A stretch of 64,000 nt of DNA from contig NZ_JAHDTF010000022.1 of NCBI RefSeq assembly GCF_018531465.1, forward strand, positions 1 through 64,000, written 5' to 3'. The translations under genes were made by a program, and so were the position numbers. The notes below the pieces were generated by a model. It was not told the origin of the DNA. It made no database searches and saw only the letters and a list, made by a program, of their open reading frames with translations. This DNA comes from Sphaerisporangium fuscum. GTDB lineage: Bacteria; Actinomycetota; Actinomycetes; Streptosporangiales; Streptosporangiaceae. This document shows, piece after piece, positions 9,247 through 16,914 of this stretch (positions are counted from its first letter, which is position 1; each line of letters begins with the position of its first letter).

Positions 9247-10008
9247 TCAGCGGTGGCCGAAGAGGTGGAGTTGGGTGGCTATGTCGCGGAGCACCGGGTG
9301 GTCGGCGGCGGCCTGCTCCAGCTCGATGAGCGCCTGCGCCGCCCCCGGCACGCCGTCGAGCAGGCGGCCCGGCACCAGATCGGCGAAGATGCGCACCCCC
9401 CTGACCTCTCCGGGGGTGAAGCCCGCCGCCGACAGCAGGCCGGCGAGCGCCTCGCCGCTGAACCGGCGGGGCGTCGGATCGTGCTCGCCCCACCGGCCGG
9501 AAGGGTCGGCCAGCGCCTGCCTGGCCTCGTCGAAGTGACCGGTCAGGGAGCGGTGGATCGCGGTCGCCACGGGGTTGGCCGCCAGGACGCTGATCATCCC
9601 TCCCGGCCGGAGCAGCCCCGCGACGGCGGCCAGCGCGCTCGCGGGGTCCTCGACGTACTCCAGCACGCTGTGGCACAGCACCAGGTCGGCGCAGCCCGGC
9701 TCCAGCAGCTCGCGAAGGTCGGCGGCGTCGCCCTGGATGCCCTTGACGCTCACCCCCGCCTCGGCCGCCCGCCGTTCCAGGGCCGCCAGGGAGTCGGGGC
9801 TGGGGTCGACCACGGTGACCCCGTGTCCGAGCTCGGCGAGCGGCACGGCGAAACCGCCGGTGCCACCTCCGGCGTCCACGATGTCGAGCCGCTCACTCCC
9901 GGTGGCGTCCGCCCGCTCGGCCAGCGCGGCCCGTAGCGCGTCCCACACCACGGCGGTGCGCACCGCCGGGGAAGTGGCGGCCTGGCGTGTGGCGCCTTCG
10001 GTGCGCAA
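9247..10008 (-). CDS. Class I SAM-dependent methyltransferase
   Basis: A Rossmann-fold methyltransferase of about 253 aa: motif I is VDAGGGTGGFAVPLA, the acidic end of strand 2 is VTVVDPSPDSLAAL, and the post-motif is LCHSVLEYVEDP followed by LLRPGGMISV. The region resembles the UbiE/CmoA class, but the substrate cannot be told. Start choice: GGGAGG precedes a TTG at 10008 by about 10 nt and the conserved part begins soon after; the frame is open to 10071. The gene lies upstream of dinB on the same strand, a pairing common in actinomycetes. Confidence 0.8.
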   Translation of the reverse strand: MRTEGATRQAATSPAVRTAVVWDALRAALAERADATGSERLDIVDAGGGTGGFAVPLAELGHGVTVVDPSPDSLAALERRAAEAGVSVKGIQGDAADLRELLEPGCADLVLCHSVLEYVEDPASALAAVAGLLRPGGMISVLAANPVATAIHRSLTGHFDEARQALADPSGRWGEHDPTPRRFSGEALAGLLSAAGFTPGEVRGVRIFADLVPGRLLDGVPGAAQALIELEQAAADHPVLRDIATQLHLFGHR

Positions 10009-10111
10009 TTTCAGCTCGCCTCCCTTGAAGGATGTCGGTCTGGCCCAGCCTACGCCGTACCGCCCGTCCACGGCCGCGCCACCACCGCCGCGGACCCGGG
10101 GGCGACGACCC

Positions 10112-10933
10112 CTACGCGCCGATGCGGCGGCGCACCAGGGCCGAGAGCTGGTCGACGGCGACGACCAGCACCATCACCAGGATGAGGTGGGTGGTCATCT
10201 CGTCGAAGCGGAAGAGCTTGATCGACTGGTTGACCAGGAAGCCGATCCCGCCGGCGCCCACCAGGCCGAGCACCAGGGACGAGCGCACGTTGACGTCGAA
10301 CCGGTAGAGCAGCAGGCCCACCAGCTGCGGCGCCACCGACGGGAGCACGGCGTGCGCGGCGACCTGGAGCCGGGAGGCGCCGTTGGTGCGCAGCGCGTCG
10401 CCGGGGCCCTGGTCGATCTCCTCCATCGCGTCGGCCCAAAGCTTGCCCATGACGCCGGTGTTGTGGAAGATCAGCGCCAGCACTCCGGCGAACGGCCCGA
10501 GCCCCACGGCGGTGACGAACACCAGCGCGAATACGACGTCCGGCACAGCGCGCAGGAAGGACAGCACCGATCGCGCGGCCTGGTAGACGCCCCGGCCCGG
10601 CGTGGTCGTCCGGGCCGCCAGGAGGGCGAGGCCGAGCGCGAAGGGTGCCGACAGTGTCGTGCCGAGCAGGCCGATGGCGAGCGTGACGAGGGTGGCGCCG
10701 ATCCCGGGGGCCAGCACCCGCGACCAGGACAGGTCGGGCGGGAGGGCTTGCCCGAGGAAGTCCGCCATCCCCCGCCAGCCCTGCACGAGCGCCGCCGGGG
10801 AGAAGTCGGTGCCGCGCCAGGCGAGCACGTGGGCGGCCACCAGCGCCACGACGACGGCTGAGGTGACCGGCGAGGGGCGGGGCCGCCTGGGCGGCGCGAG
10901 CGCGGGGGCCGGCGGCGCGACGCGGGTGCTCAT
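10112..10933 (-). CDS. phnE: Phosphonate ABC transporter permease, PhnE type
   Basis: Inner-membrane permease of 273 aa with about six hydrophobic segments (for example TSAVVVALVAAHVLAW and GIGATLVTLAIGLLGTTLSA). The cytoplasmic EAA-type loop is ALRTNGASRLQVAAHAVLP, where the ATPase docks. C-terminal segments FDVNVRSSLVLGLVGAGGIG match the PhnE family closely. The ATG overlaps the phnC stop (ATGA). It is the last gene of a phnD-phnC-phnE transport operon transcribed with an FAD oxidoreductase, so an organophosphonate such as 2-aminoethylphosphonate is the probable cargo. Confidence 0.9.
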   Translation of the reverse strand: MSTRVAPPAPALAPPRRPRPSPVTSAVVVALVAAHVLAWRGTDFSPAALVQGWRGMADFLGQALPPDLSWSRVLAPGIGATLVTLAIGLLGTTLSAPFALGLALLAARTTTPGRGVYQAARSVLSFLRAVPDVVFALVFVTAVGLGPFAGVLALIFHNTGVMGKLWADAMEEIDQGPGDALRTNGASRLQVAAHAVLPSVAPQLVGLLLYRFDVNVRSSLVLGLVGAGGIGFLVNQSIKLFRFDEMTTHLILVMVLVVAVDQLSALVRRRIGA

Positions 10934-11961
10934 CGGCGCTCCCGCCCGGCCGTGCCGAGGGCGGCACCCGCCGGAGCTCCCTGGCCGGCACCACGGAGGC
11001 CGGGGACGGCCCGGGCCCCCTGATCGCTCCCATCGGGGACCGGGAGCGCCGGGGCCTGCTGACCGGTCCCACCCAGGACCGGGACCGTCCGGGCTTCCTG
11101 ATCGGTCCCATCGGAGACCGGGAGCGCCGGGGTTTCCTGATCGGTTCCACCGGGGGCCGGGAGCGCCGGGGCTTCCCGTCCGGGGGTGGGGGCGTAGAGG
11201 GCCGCCAGGTCCGCCTCGGAGACGGCGCCGGGAGAGGTGTCGACGGCGACGCGGCCGCCGAGCAGGCCGACGAGGCGGTCGGCGTGCCTGCGCGCCAGGT
11301 CCGGCTGGTGGAGGACGGCGGCCACGGCGAGCCCCTGCTCGCGGGCCAGGCCGGCCAGCAGGGAGACGACCTGTTCGGCGGCGGCCGGGTCGAGGGCGGA
11401 GACCGGTTCGTCCGCCAGCACGACCGTCGCCCGCTGGCACAGCGCCCGGGCGATGGCGACCCGCTGCCGCTGTCCCCCGGACAGGCGCCCGGCGCGCTCG
11501 GCGGCGCGGTCGGCCATGCCCACCCTGTCCAGGCAGGCCATGGCCTCCTCCCTCAGCGCCCGGGGGAACAGGACGGGGGCGAGCGAGTGCCGGAGCGGCA
11601 GCCGTCCGAGCGCGCCGGCGCAGACGTTGTCGAGCACGGTACGCCGGTGGACCAGGTGGATCTGCTGGAACACCATGGCCGTGCTCCGCCTGACCTGCGC
11701 GGAGCGGGCGTCGCCGATCTCGTGCCCGTGGACGCGGATCGTGCCGCCGTCCGGCGTCTCCAGCCCGACGACGCAGCGCAACGCGGTGGACTTCCCGCTG
11801 CCGTTGGCGCCGAGCAGCGCGAGGAACTCCCCGGCGCGCAGGTCAAGGTCCAGCCCGGCCAGCACCGTCCTGCCGCCGAAGGACTTGCGCAGCCCCCGGA
11901 TCGTGAGCGGCGCCTGCGCGAGCGCCGGGTCCGGCGGCACCGGGTGCGCGGAGCGCGACAT
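10930..11961 (-). CDS. phnC: Phosphonate ABC transporter ATPase, PhnC type, with repeat tail
   Basis: The ATPase of the transporter: Walker A GANGSGKSTALR, Q-loop MVFQQIHLVHRRTVLDNV (PhnC-like), signature LSGGQRQRVAIARAL, Walker [14 protein letters not shown] and H-loop LHQPD. The catalytic part ends near residue 256, the usual PhnC length. A further tail of about 87 residues consists of five 13-residue repeats of the type APALPVPDGTDQE (residues 264-328), then a short basic end. No function for such a tail is known to me; it looks like an in-frame minisatellite. The stop overlaps phnE. Confidence 0.9.
   Translation of the reverse strand: MSRSAHPVPPDPALAQAPLTIRGLRKSFGGRTVLAGLDLDLRAGEFLALLGANGSGKSTALRCVVGLETPDGGTIRVHGHEIGDARSAQVRRSTAMVFQQIHLVHRRTVLDNVCAGALGRLPLRHSLAPVLFPRALREEAMACLDRVGMADRAAERAGRLSGGQRQRVAIARALCQRATVVLADEPVSALDPAAAEQVVSLLAGLAREQGLAVAAVLHQPDLARRHADRLVGLLGGRVAVDTSPGAVSEADLAALYAPTPGREAPALPAPGGTDQETPALPVSDGTDQEARTVPVLGGTGQQAPALPVPDGSDQGARAVPGLRGAGQGAPAGAALGTAGRERR
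10978..11172 (-). repeat. 39-bp minisatellite, five copies, in frame in phnC
   Basis: Five imperfect 39-bp units encode the 13-residue repeats [AT]-x-x-[LV]-P-x-x-x-G-x-x-Q-x at the C-terminus of PhnC. The unit is a multiple of three, so copy-number change would keep the frame. Confidence 0.9.
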
Positions 11962-11966
11962 CGTAC

Positions 11967-12875
11967 TCAGACGTCCTTCTCGGTCAGGTTCATCGCGGCG
12001 GCGAGGTCGAACAGGGGCTTGTAGGTGCCGGTGGTGACGGACACGAGGGGGCCGGGCGGGTCCACGTCGAGGAAGGCGCCGACCTTGGCCACGTCGGACG
12101 GCGCGAGGCCGAGCAGGGCCTTGGCCACCGCGTCGCGGAACTTCGGGTCGAGCTCGCCGTGCACGGTGATCGGGTCGTTCGGGATCGGCTCGGACTTCCA
12201 GATCTGCCGGTACTTCGTCACGTCGATCTTGCCTTCCGCGGTCGCGGTGGCGAGCTGCTGGCTGTTGATCTCCGCGGCGTCGACCTTGCCGTTGACCAGG
12301 GCGAGCAGGGCCTCGGGGTGGCCGCCCGCGTAGTCGAGCTTCACCCGCGACTCGGCGAGACCCGCCTGCTTGAGGGCGTAGCGCGGCAGGGCGTCCCCCG
12401 AGGCCGATCCCGGGCTGGACAGGGCGAGGGACCGGCCCGCCAGCTGCTCGACCGAGGTGATCGGCGACGAGGCGGGCACCCAGATGCCGCCGGTGTAGGA
12501 GGTCAGGGCGCCCTTGGCGTCGGCGAACGAGGCGACGGCCTGCGCGTCCGCCTTCTGGTTGGCGAAGACGTAGCCGAGCGGCCCGAACTCGGCCAGTTCG
12601 AGCTGCCCGTTGCGCATGGCCAGCACCTCGGCGGAGTAGTCGTCCACGATCTTCAGCTCGACGGGGCAGTCCAGCTTGCGCTGCAGGGCGGCGGCGAGGA
12701 CCTCGTAGGCGGGCTTGAGCTTGGCCGGGTCCTCGTACGGCTCGATGCCGAAGCGGATCCTGCCGCCGGGGCAGGTCGCCGAGGCGCCGGCGGAGGCGTC
12801 GCCGCCGCAGGCGGTGGCGAGCAGGGGCAGCGCCGAGGCCGCGAGGAGGGCGGCGGTCAGACGTCGTACACGCAT
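11967..12875 (-). CDS. phnD: Phosphonate ABC transporter substrate-binding lipoprotein, PhnD type
   Basis: Secreted binding protein of 302 aa with a lipoprotein signal peptide: basic start MRVRRL, hydrophobic stretch and LLATAC at about residue 23 as lipidation site (Ala at -3 is slightly off consensus). The mature part has PhnD-like motifs: RFGIEPYEDPAKLKPAYEVL, ELAEFGPLGYVFA, LAGRSLALSSPGSASGD and AEINSQQL. The family binds phosphonates or phosphite with micromolar to nanomolar affinity. The stop lies 5 bp before phnC. Upstream, 47 bp away, is the FAD oxidoreductase on the same strand. The exact ligand cannot be read from sequence. Confidence 0.88.
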   Translation of the reverse strand: MRVRRLTAALLAASALPLLATACGGDASAGASATCPGGRIRFGIEPYEDPAKLKPAYEVLAAALQRKLDCPVELKIVDDYSAEVLAMRNGQLELAEFGPLGYVFANQKADAQAVASFADAKGALTSYTGGIWVPASSPITSVEQLAGRSLALSSPGSASGDALPRYALKQAGLAESRVKLDYAGGHPEALLALVNGKVDAAEINSQQLATATAEGKIDVTKYRQIWKSEPIPNDPITVHGELDPKFRDAVAKALLGLAPSDVAKVGAFLDVDPPGPLVSVTTGTYKPLFDLAAAMNLTEKDV

Positions 12876-12922
12876 GGTGTCTCTCCTGGGAGGGGTCGAG
12901 GGGGCGGATCAGCCGAGTCAGG

Positions 12923-14056
12923 TCAGCGCAGCAGGTCGTCGAGGACGTCGGGGGCCAGGCCGAACGCGGTGGTCATGCCGATGCCGGAGGTCACCGAGAC
13001 GACGCGGACGCCGGGCATGGGCGTGGCGACCAGGAACGGCCGTCCGGCGGAGGCGTAGACGCCGCGCCAGCGCTCGCGCACCGTCAGGCGGCGGACGCCG
13101 AGCAGGCGGGCGGTCTCGGCCAGGACGAGCCGGTCGCGCTCCTCGTCGTTGAAGGGCTCAAGGGTGGTGGCGTAGGCGTGGGTGTCGCCGATGGTGAGGT
13201 CGCCGTCGGGGCGCTGGGTGAACATCAGGTTCAGCCCGACGCCGACCAGGTCAGGGTGCTCGGCCTCCAGCCGGGCGCGCAGCGCCGGCAGGGTCGGGCA
13301 GACGCCGAAGCCGTCGTACCGCAGGAACGAGTAGTTGGTCAGCACCGCCGGGTCGATCTTGCGGCCGTGCGGGTCGCGCACCCGGAGCATGTGCAGCGCG
13401 CAGCGCCGCACCCCGGCCTGTTCGGCGAGGCCGGGGAAGTGGCGGTCGACGTCGTGGCCGACGGCCACCACGACCCGCCCGGCCCGCAGCAGCCCCCGGC
13501 TGGTGCCGACCAGGCCGGGCTCGACGGTGTGGACCGTGGTCGCCCAGTGGAACCGCACCCCCTGGGCGGCGAGCAGGCGGGCGATCGCGTGCGCGGCCTC
13601 GCGCGGGTCGACGCGCACGTCCAGCGGCAGCAGCGCGCCGCCGGTCACGCCCGGACCGGCGGGCATCCGCTCGGCCACCTCGCGGGCGCCGAGCAGCTCG
13701 ACCTGGCCGTCCCGGGCGGCCCGGAACTCCTCCAGGACCGCGTACTCGTCGTCGGCGCGGGCCACGACGAGGGTGCCGGTGTCGCGCAGCCAGAACCCGG
13801 CCTCGCCGGCCAGCCGCAGCCACTCCTTCCGGGCGGCCATCGCGTACCGCAGCGCGTCGCCGTGCTGGGCGGTGAAGCAGCCGTGCCCGAAGTTGCGCAC
13901 CGAGGCGCCGGTGGCCCGCTCGTCGCGCTCGACGACGACCACCGACAGGCCACGGCGGACCGCCGCGACGGCGTGGGCCAGGCCGACGATCCCCGCGCCG
14001 ACGACGACGAGGTCGGCGGAGCCGAGAACCCGCCCGACCGGCGGAGAACTTGTCAT
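12923..14056 (-). CDS. FAD-dependent oxidoreductase of phosphonate clusters (TIGR03364/HpnW type)
   Basis: A DAO-family flavoprotein of 377 aa. The N-terminal FAD-binding motif is DLVVVGAGIVGLAHAVAA, followed by VVVVERDERATGASVRNFGHGC, which is typical of this subfamily, and the C-terminal VVSVTSGIGMTTAFGLAP. Relatives occur next to phosphonatase-like hydrolases. Some FAD oxidases in phosphonate clusters are known to convert 2-aminoethylphosphonate or its N-methyl form to phosphonoacetaldehyde, replacing the PhnW transaminase. Here the gene is divergent from a GntR regulator and a PhnX-like hydrolase, and no PhnW is present, so the same role is likely. ATG at 14056 was used; a GTG three codons upstream is possible. 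A 14-bp palindrome overlaps the start. Confidence 0.85.
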   Translation of the reverse strand: MTSSPPVGRVLGSADLVVVGAGIVGLAHAVAAVRRGLSVVVVERDERATGASVRNFGHGCFTAQHGDALRYAMAARKEWLRLAGEAGFWLRDTGTLVVARADDEYAVLEEFRAARDGQVELLGAREVAERMPAGPGVTGGALLPLDVRVDPREAAHAIARLLAAQGVRFHWATTVHTVEPGLVGTSRGLLRAGRVVVAVGHDVDRHFPGLAEQAGVRRCALHMLRVRDPHGRKIDPAVLTNYSFLRYDGFGVCPTLPALRARLEAEHPDLVGVGLNLMFTQRPDGDLTIGDTHAYATTLEPFNDEERDRLVLAETARLLGVRRLTVRERWRGVYASAGRPFLVATPMPGVRVVSVTSGIGMTTAFGLAPDVLDDLLR

Positions 14057-14062
14057 GACAAG
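14049..14062. promoter_or_regulatory. Perfect 14-bp palindrome, candidate GntR operator
   Basis: CTTGTCATGACAAG overlaps the first codons of the FAD oxidoreductase gene, between it and the divergent GntR gene. A related half site (TTGTCAAG) lies about 10 bp before the GntR start. A candidate -35, TTGACG, for the oxidoreductase is at 14093-14088. A repressor bound here would block the catabolic operon. Confidence 0.5.
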
Positions 14063-14211
14063 CACGATGCCGAGCGACGGACGACACCGTCAACAGGCGG
14101 CGGCGGAATGTCACCACGCGTTCGCCTGCTGGCCATCTTCCCAGCTACACCGCTACTTCTCGGCGAATGACCCATTCCGTCCGGGTGGGGACTCCTGTAT
14201 TGTCAAGCCAC

Positions 14212-14997
14212 ATGGACGGGCCCATGCACGAACGCATCGCATCCGATCTCCGCCGCCGGATCGCCTCCGGCGAGCTGCCGGTGGGCGCGGCCGTCCCTTC
14301 GGAGTCGCAACTGTGCGAGCAGTGGCAGGCGTCCCGGGGACCGGTCCGCCAGGCCCTCGCCGCCCTGCGGGCCGACGGGCTCATCGGCGGCGGGCGGGGC
14401 AAGCCGCCGGTGGTGCGCAGCCAGGCGATCTCCCAGCCGTTCGAGACCTTCCTGTCGTTCTCGCGATGGGCCGAGGGCATGGGACGCACGCCGGGTCAGC
14501 GCACCGTCGAGATCGCCCGGCGCCCCGCCCCGCCGGAGGCGGCCGACGCCCTCGGGCTCGACGAGGGCGAGCCGGTGGTGCAGCTCCTGCGGCTGCGGCT
14601 GCTGGACGGCCTGCCCACGATGATCGAGCGCACGACGTTCACCTGGGCGGCGGGCAGGCTGCTGTTCGACTACGACTGCGATTCGGGGTCGGTGTACGCC
14701 TACCTCAGCGGCCGCGGCGTCGACCTCAGCACGGCACGGCACGTGATCGACGCGGTTCCCGCCGACGAGACCGACGCCGCGCTCCTCGGCATCGCCCCCG
14801 GCGCGCCCCTGCTGCGCGAGCGGCGCCACGCCGGCTCGGCCCGGGGCGAGCCCGTCGAGTACTCCGACGACCGCTATCGGCCCGACCTCGTCTCCTTCAC
14901 CATCGAGAACTCCCAGCAGGCGCACCCGTCCCTGCTGCGCAGTCCCAGCCCCGGCGATCCGCCCCGCGCCGACCTCGCGTGGCGGGCCGTCCCCTGA
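14212..14997 (+). CDS. GntR/HutC-family transcriptional regulator
   Basis: A 261-aa regulator. The N-terminal winged helix reads MHERIASDLRRRIASGELPVG, then VPSESQLCEQWQASRGPVRQALAALRADGLI, the standard GntR DNA-binding pattern. The C-terminal UTRA-type effector domain starts around residue 80 (LSFSRWAEGMGR) and ends near ENSQQAHPSLL. UTRA regulators include PhnF, which senses phosphonates or phosphate. It is divergent from the phosphonate operon and 16 bp upstream of the phosphonatase-like gene, so it probably represses both in the absence of a phosphonate-derived ligand. ATG 14212 (MDGPMHER) was chosen from domain limits; the frame is open from 14167. Confidence 0.88.
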   Translation: MDGPMHERIASDLRRRIASGELPVGAAVPSESQLCEQWQASRGPVRQALAALRADGLIGGGRGKPPVVRSQAISQPFETFLSFSRWAEGMGRTPGQRTVEIARRPAPPEAADALGLDEGEPVVQLLRLRLLDGLPTMIERTTFTWAAGRLLFDYDCDSGSVYAYLSGRGVDLSTARHVIDAVPADETDAALLGIAPGAPLLRERRHAGSARGEPVEYSDDRYRPDLVSFTIENSQQAHPSLLRSPSPGDPPRADLAWRAVP

Positions 14998-15013
14998 TCC
15001 CGAGGACATCACC

Positions 15014-15694
15014 ATGATCGAACTGGCGGTTCTGGACATCGCCGGCACCACCATCGAGGAGCACGGCGCCGTCTACGTCGCGCTCGAAGAGGCCGTGCGC
15101 GACGCCGGCGGCGACCCCGGTCCCGACGACATCCGGCGCTGGATGGGCTCCGGCAAACGAGAGGCGATCACCGCGCTCCTGGCCGGCGGCTCCGGCGCCG
15201 AGCCCGAGCCCGCCCTGGTCGACCGGGCCTTCGCCGGCTTCCGCGCCCGGCTGGAGGCCGCCTACGCCGAGCGGCCGCCCGCCCCGCTCCCCGGAGTGCC
15301 GGAGGCGATCGCCGCGCTGCGGGCCGGCGGGGTCAAGGTGGCCCTCACCACCGGCTTCGACCGTGACGTGACCGGCGCCCTGCTGGCGAGGGTCGGCTGG
15401 GACGACGGCGTGCTCGACGCCGTCGTGTGCGTGGACGACGTCGCGGCGGGGCGCCCGGCGCCCTACATGATCTTCCGGGCGATGGAGCTCACCGGCGTCC
15501 GCGACGTCGGCCGGGTGCTCACCGCGGGGGACACCGTGCGCGACCTGCAGGCGGGCACGAACGCCGGGGCGGCCGTGGTGGCGGGGGTGCTGAGCGGCAG
15601 CCAGGACGCCACCGCGCTCGGCGCGGTGCGCCACACCCACCTGATCGGCAGCGTGGCCGACCTGCCCGCGCTGCTGTCGCTCACCCCGGCCTGA
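15014..15694 (+). CDS. Phosphonatase-like HAD hydrolase (PhnX-like, TIGR03351 type)
   Basis: A 226-aa HAD-superfamily hydrolase. DIAGTT at residues 8-13 matches the D-x-A-G-T-T motif of phosphonoacetaldehyde hydrolase, with Asp8 as nucleophile. In the cap region MGSGKREAI places Lys48 at the MGxxK position of the Schiff-base lysine of PhnX. GRPAPYMIFRAMEL and AGDTVRDLQAG complete the PhnX-like HAD motifs. Phosphonatase cleaves phosphonoacetaldehyde to acetaldehyde and phosphate. A GAGGA ribosome site lies 7-8 nt before the ATG. Together with the divergent FAD oxidoreductase this would give a transaminase-free degradation route. Specificity is inferred. Confidence 0.85.
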   Translation: MIELAVLDIAGTTIEEHGAVYVALEEAVRDAGGDPGPDDIRRWMGSGKREAITALLAGGSGAEPEPALVDRAFAGFRARLEAAYAERPPAPLPGVPEAIAALRAGGVKVALTTGFDRDVTGALLARVGWDDGVLDAVVCVDDVAAGRPAPYMIFRAMELTGVRDVGRVLTAGDTVRDLQAGTNAGAAVVAGVLSGSQDATALGAVRHTHLIGSVADLPALLSLTPA

Positions 15695-15717
15695 CGACCC
15701 CGGCCCCGGGTCCTCCG

Positions 15718-15749
15718 CGAAGGCCTCCCGCCCGGCGGGCAGGCCTTCG
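15718..15749 (+). terminator. Hairpin after the phosphonatase-like gene
   Basis: CGAAGGCCT (15718-15726) pairs with AGGCCTTCG (15741-15749), enclosing a GC-rich loop that can pair further (GCCC/GGGC). It lies 24 nt after the stop codon. Confidence 0.55.
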
Positions 15750-15840
15750 CTCCCCTGGGGAAGGCCCCCCGGCACGCGGGCAGGCATTCGTTTCCCGGGG
15801 AAGACCGCGCGGCACGCGGGCACGCGTTCGCCGCCCCCGG
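15731..15840. repeat. 40-bp tandem repeat, about 2.75 copies, intergenic
   Basis: Units start at 15731, 15771 and 15811. The core GCGGGCAGGC recurs exactly every 40 bp and is followed by a TTCG and a C-run/G-run pair that can form a small hairpin. It fills most of the gap between convergent phosphonate and nusB genes. Confidence 0.8.
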
Positions 15841-15889
15841 GCTTGGTGTTCCGGCGGAATCCGGGCCTCCCCCGGCCCGCTGACGGCGG

Positions 15890-16300
15890 TCAGAGGGCCA
15901 GGGAGGGCTTCAGCTGCTTGAAACGGGCGAGCAGGCCGTTGACGAACTGGGGTGACTCGTCGGTCGACAGCTCGGAGGCCAGGTGGACCCACTCGCTGAT
16001 GACCACGGCCTCCGGGACGTCGGGGAGCCACAGCAGCTCGTAGGTGCCGGCCCGCAGCAGGTTGCGGTCGACCGCGGGCATGCGGTCGAGCGTCCACCCC
16101 TCGGCGTAGGTCGAGATCAGCTCGTCGATGCGGGAACGGTGCCGGTCCACGCCCTCGACCAGCGTCGAGGTGTACTCGTTGACCGGCGGCTCGGCCCGCT
16201 CCACGCGCTCGGCGAGCACGCTGGTCGCGGGCTCGTTACGCAGCTCCGCCTCGAAAAGGATGTCAAGTGCGCGCCTGCGCGCCTTACCCCGTGCGGACAC
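15890..16300 (-). CDS. nusB: Transcription antitermination factor NusB
   Basis: NusB binds boxA RNA with NusE (S10) and supports antitermination of rRNA operons. It is an all-helical protein of 136 aa with the family hallmarks: ARRRALDILFEAELR at the start, VEGVDRHRSRIDELI in the centre, and AVDRNLLRAGTYELLWLPDVPEAVVISEWVHLA. The start is a GTG 1 nt after the efp stop, so nusB is translated from the efp message. The pepQ-efp-nusB order is the usual actinomycete arrangement. The C-terminus LLARFKQLKPSLAL is normal. Confidence 0.96.
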   Translation of the reverse strand: MSARGKARRRALDILFEAELRNEPATSVLAERVERAEPPVNEYTSTLVEGVDRHRSRIDELISTYAEGWTLDRMPAVDRNLLRAGTYELLWLPDVPEAVVISEWVHLASELSTDESPQFVNGLLARFKQLKPSLAL

Positions 16301-16301
16301 C

Positions 16302-16862
16302 TCAGGCCCGGCCGAGGTACTCGCCGGTGCGAGTGTCGACCTTGACCTTCTCGCCGGTCGTGATGAACAGCGGAACCTTGATCTCGGCGCCGGTCTCCAG
16401 CGTCGCCGGCTTGGTGCCGCCGGTGGAGCGGTCGCCCTGCAGGCCCGGCTCGGTCTGGGAGATGGTGAGCTCGACGGCGGCCGGCAGCTCGACGTACAGC
16501 ACGTTGCCCTCGTTGACGGCCACGGTGGCCAGGCCGTTCTCGAGGAGGTAGTTGGCGGCGTCGCCGACGGTGGGCCGCGAGACGTGCAGCATGTCGTAGG
16601 TCTCGGTGTCCATGAACACGAAGTCGTCGCCGTCCATGTACGAGTACTGCATCTCGCGCTTGTCGACGTTGGCCACCTCGACCTTGACGCCCGCGTTGAA
16701 CGTCTTGTCGACCACCTTGCCGGAAAGGACGTTCTTCAGCTTGGTGCGGACGAAGGCTCCGCCCTTGCCGGGCTTGACGTGCTGGAACTCCACCACGCTC
16801 CAGAGCTCACCACCGTCGAGCTTGAGCACCAGGCCGGTCTTGAGGTCGTTGGTCGTCGCCAC
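16302..16862 (-). CDS. efp: Elongation factor P
   Basis: EF-P binds ribosomes stalled at proline runs and helps peptide bond formation. The 186-aa protein has the three beta-barrel layout: KOW-like N-terminal domain with the tip loop [10 protein letters not shown], middle domain [20 protein letters not shown], and C-terminal domain ending [26 protein letters not shown], the EF-P signature. The loop residue corresponding to the modified position is Lys in KPGKGG. ATG at 16862 is preceded by an AGGAG-like site (AGGAGAAAACG). It is co-transcribed with the upstream Xaa-Pro peptidase and with nusB. Confidence 0.97.
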   Translation of the reverse strand: MATTNDLKTGLVLKLDGGELWSVVEFQHVKPGKGGAFVRTKLKNVLSGKVVDKTFNAGVKVEVANVDKREMQYSYMDGDDFVFMDTETYDMLHVSRPTVGDAANYLLENGLATVAVNEGNVLYVELPAAVELTISQTEPGLQGDRSTGGTKPATLETGAEIKVPLFITTGEKVKVDTRTGEYLGRA

Positions 16863-16914
16863 TCGTTTTCTCCTGCGTCTTCATGGTCGCGCTCGCTCGG
16901 CCGCCGTCCTGTCC

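Noticed and set aside
10978-11172. CRISPR-like reading of the tandem repeats
   Set aside because: Units are directly adjacent without unique spacers and lie in frame inside phnC; the other arrays likewise lack spacers and cas genes.
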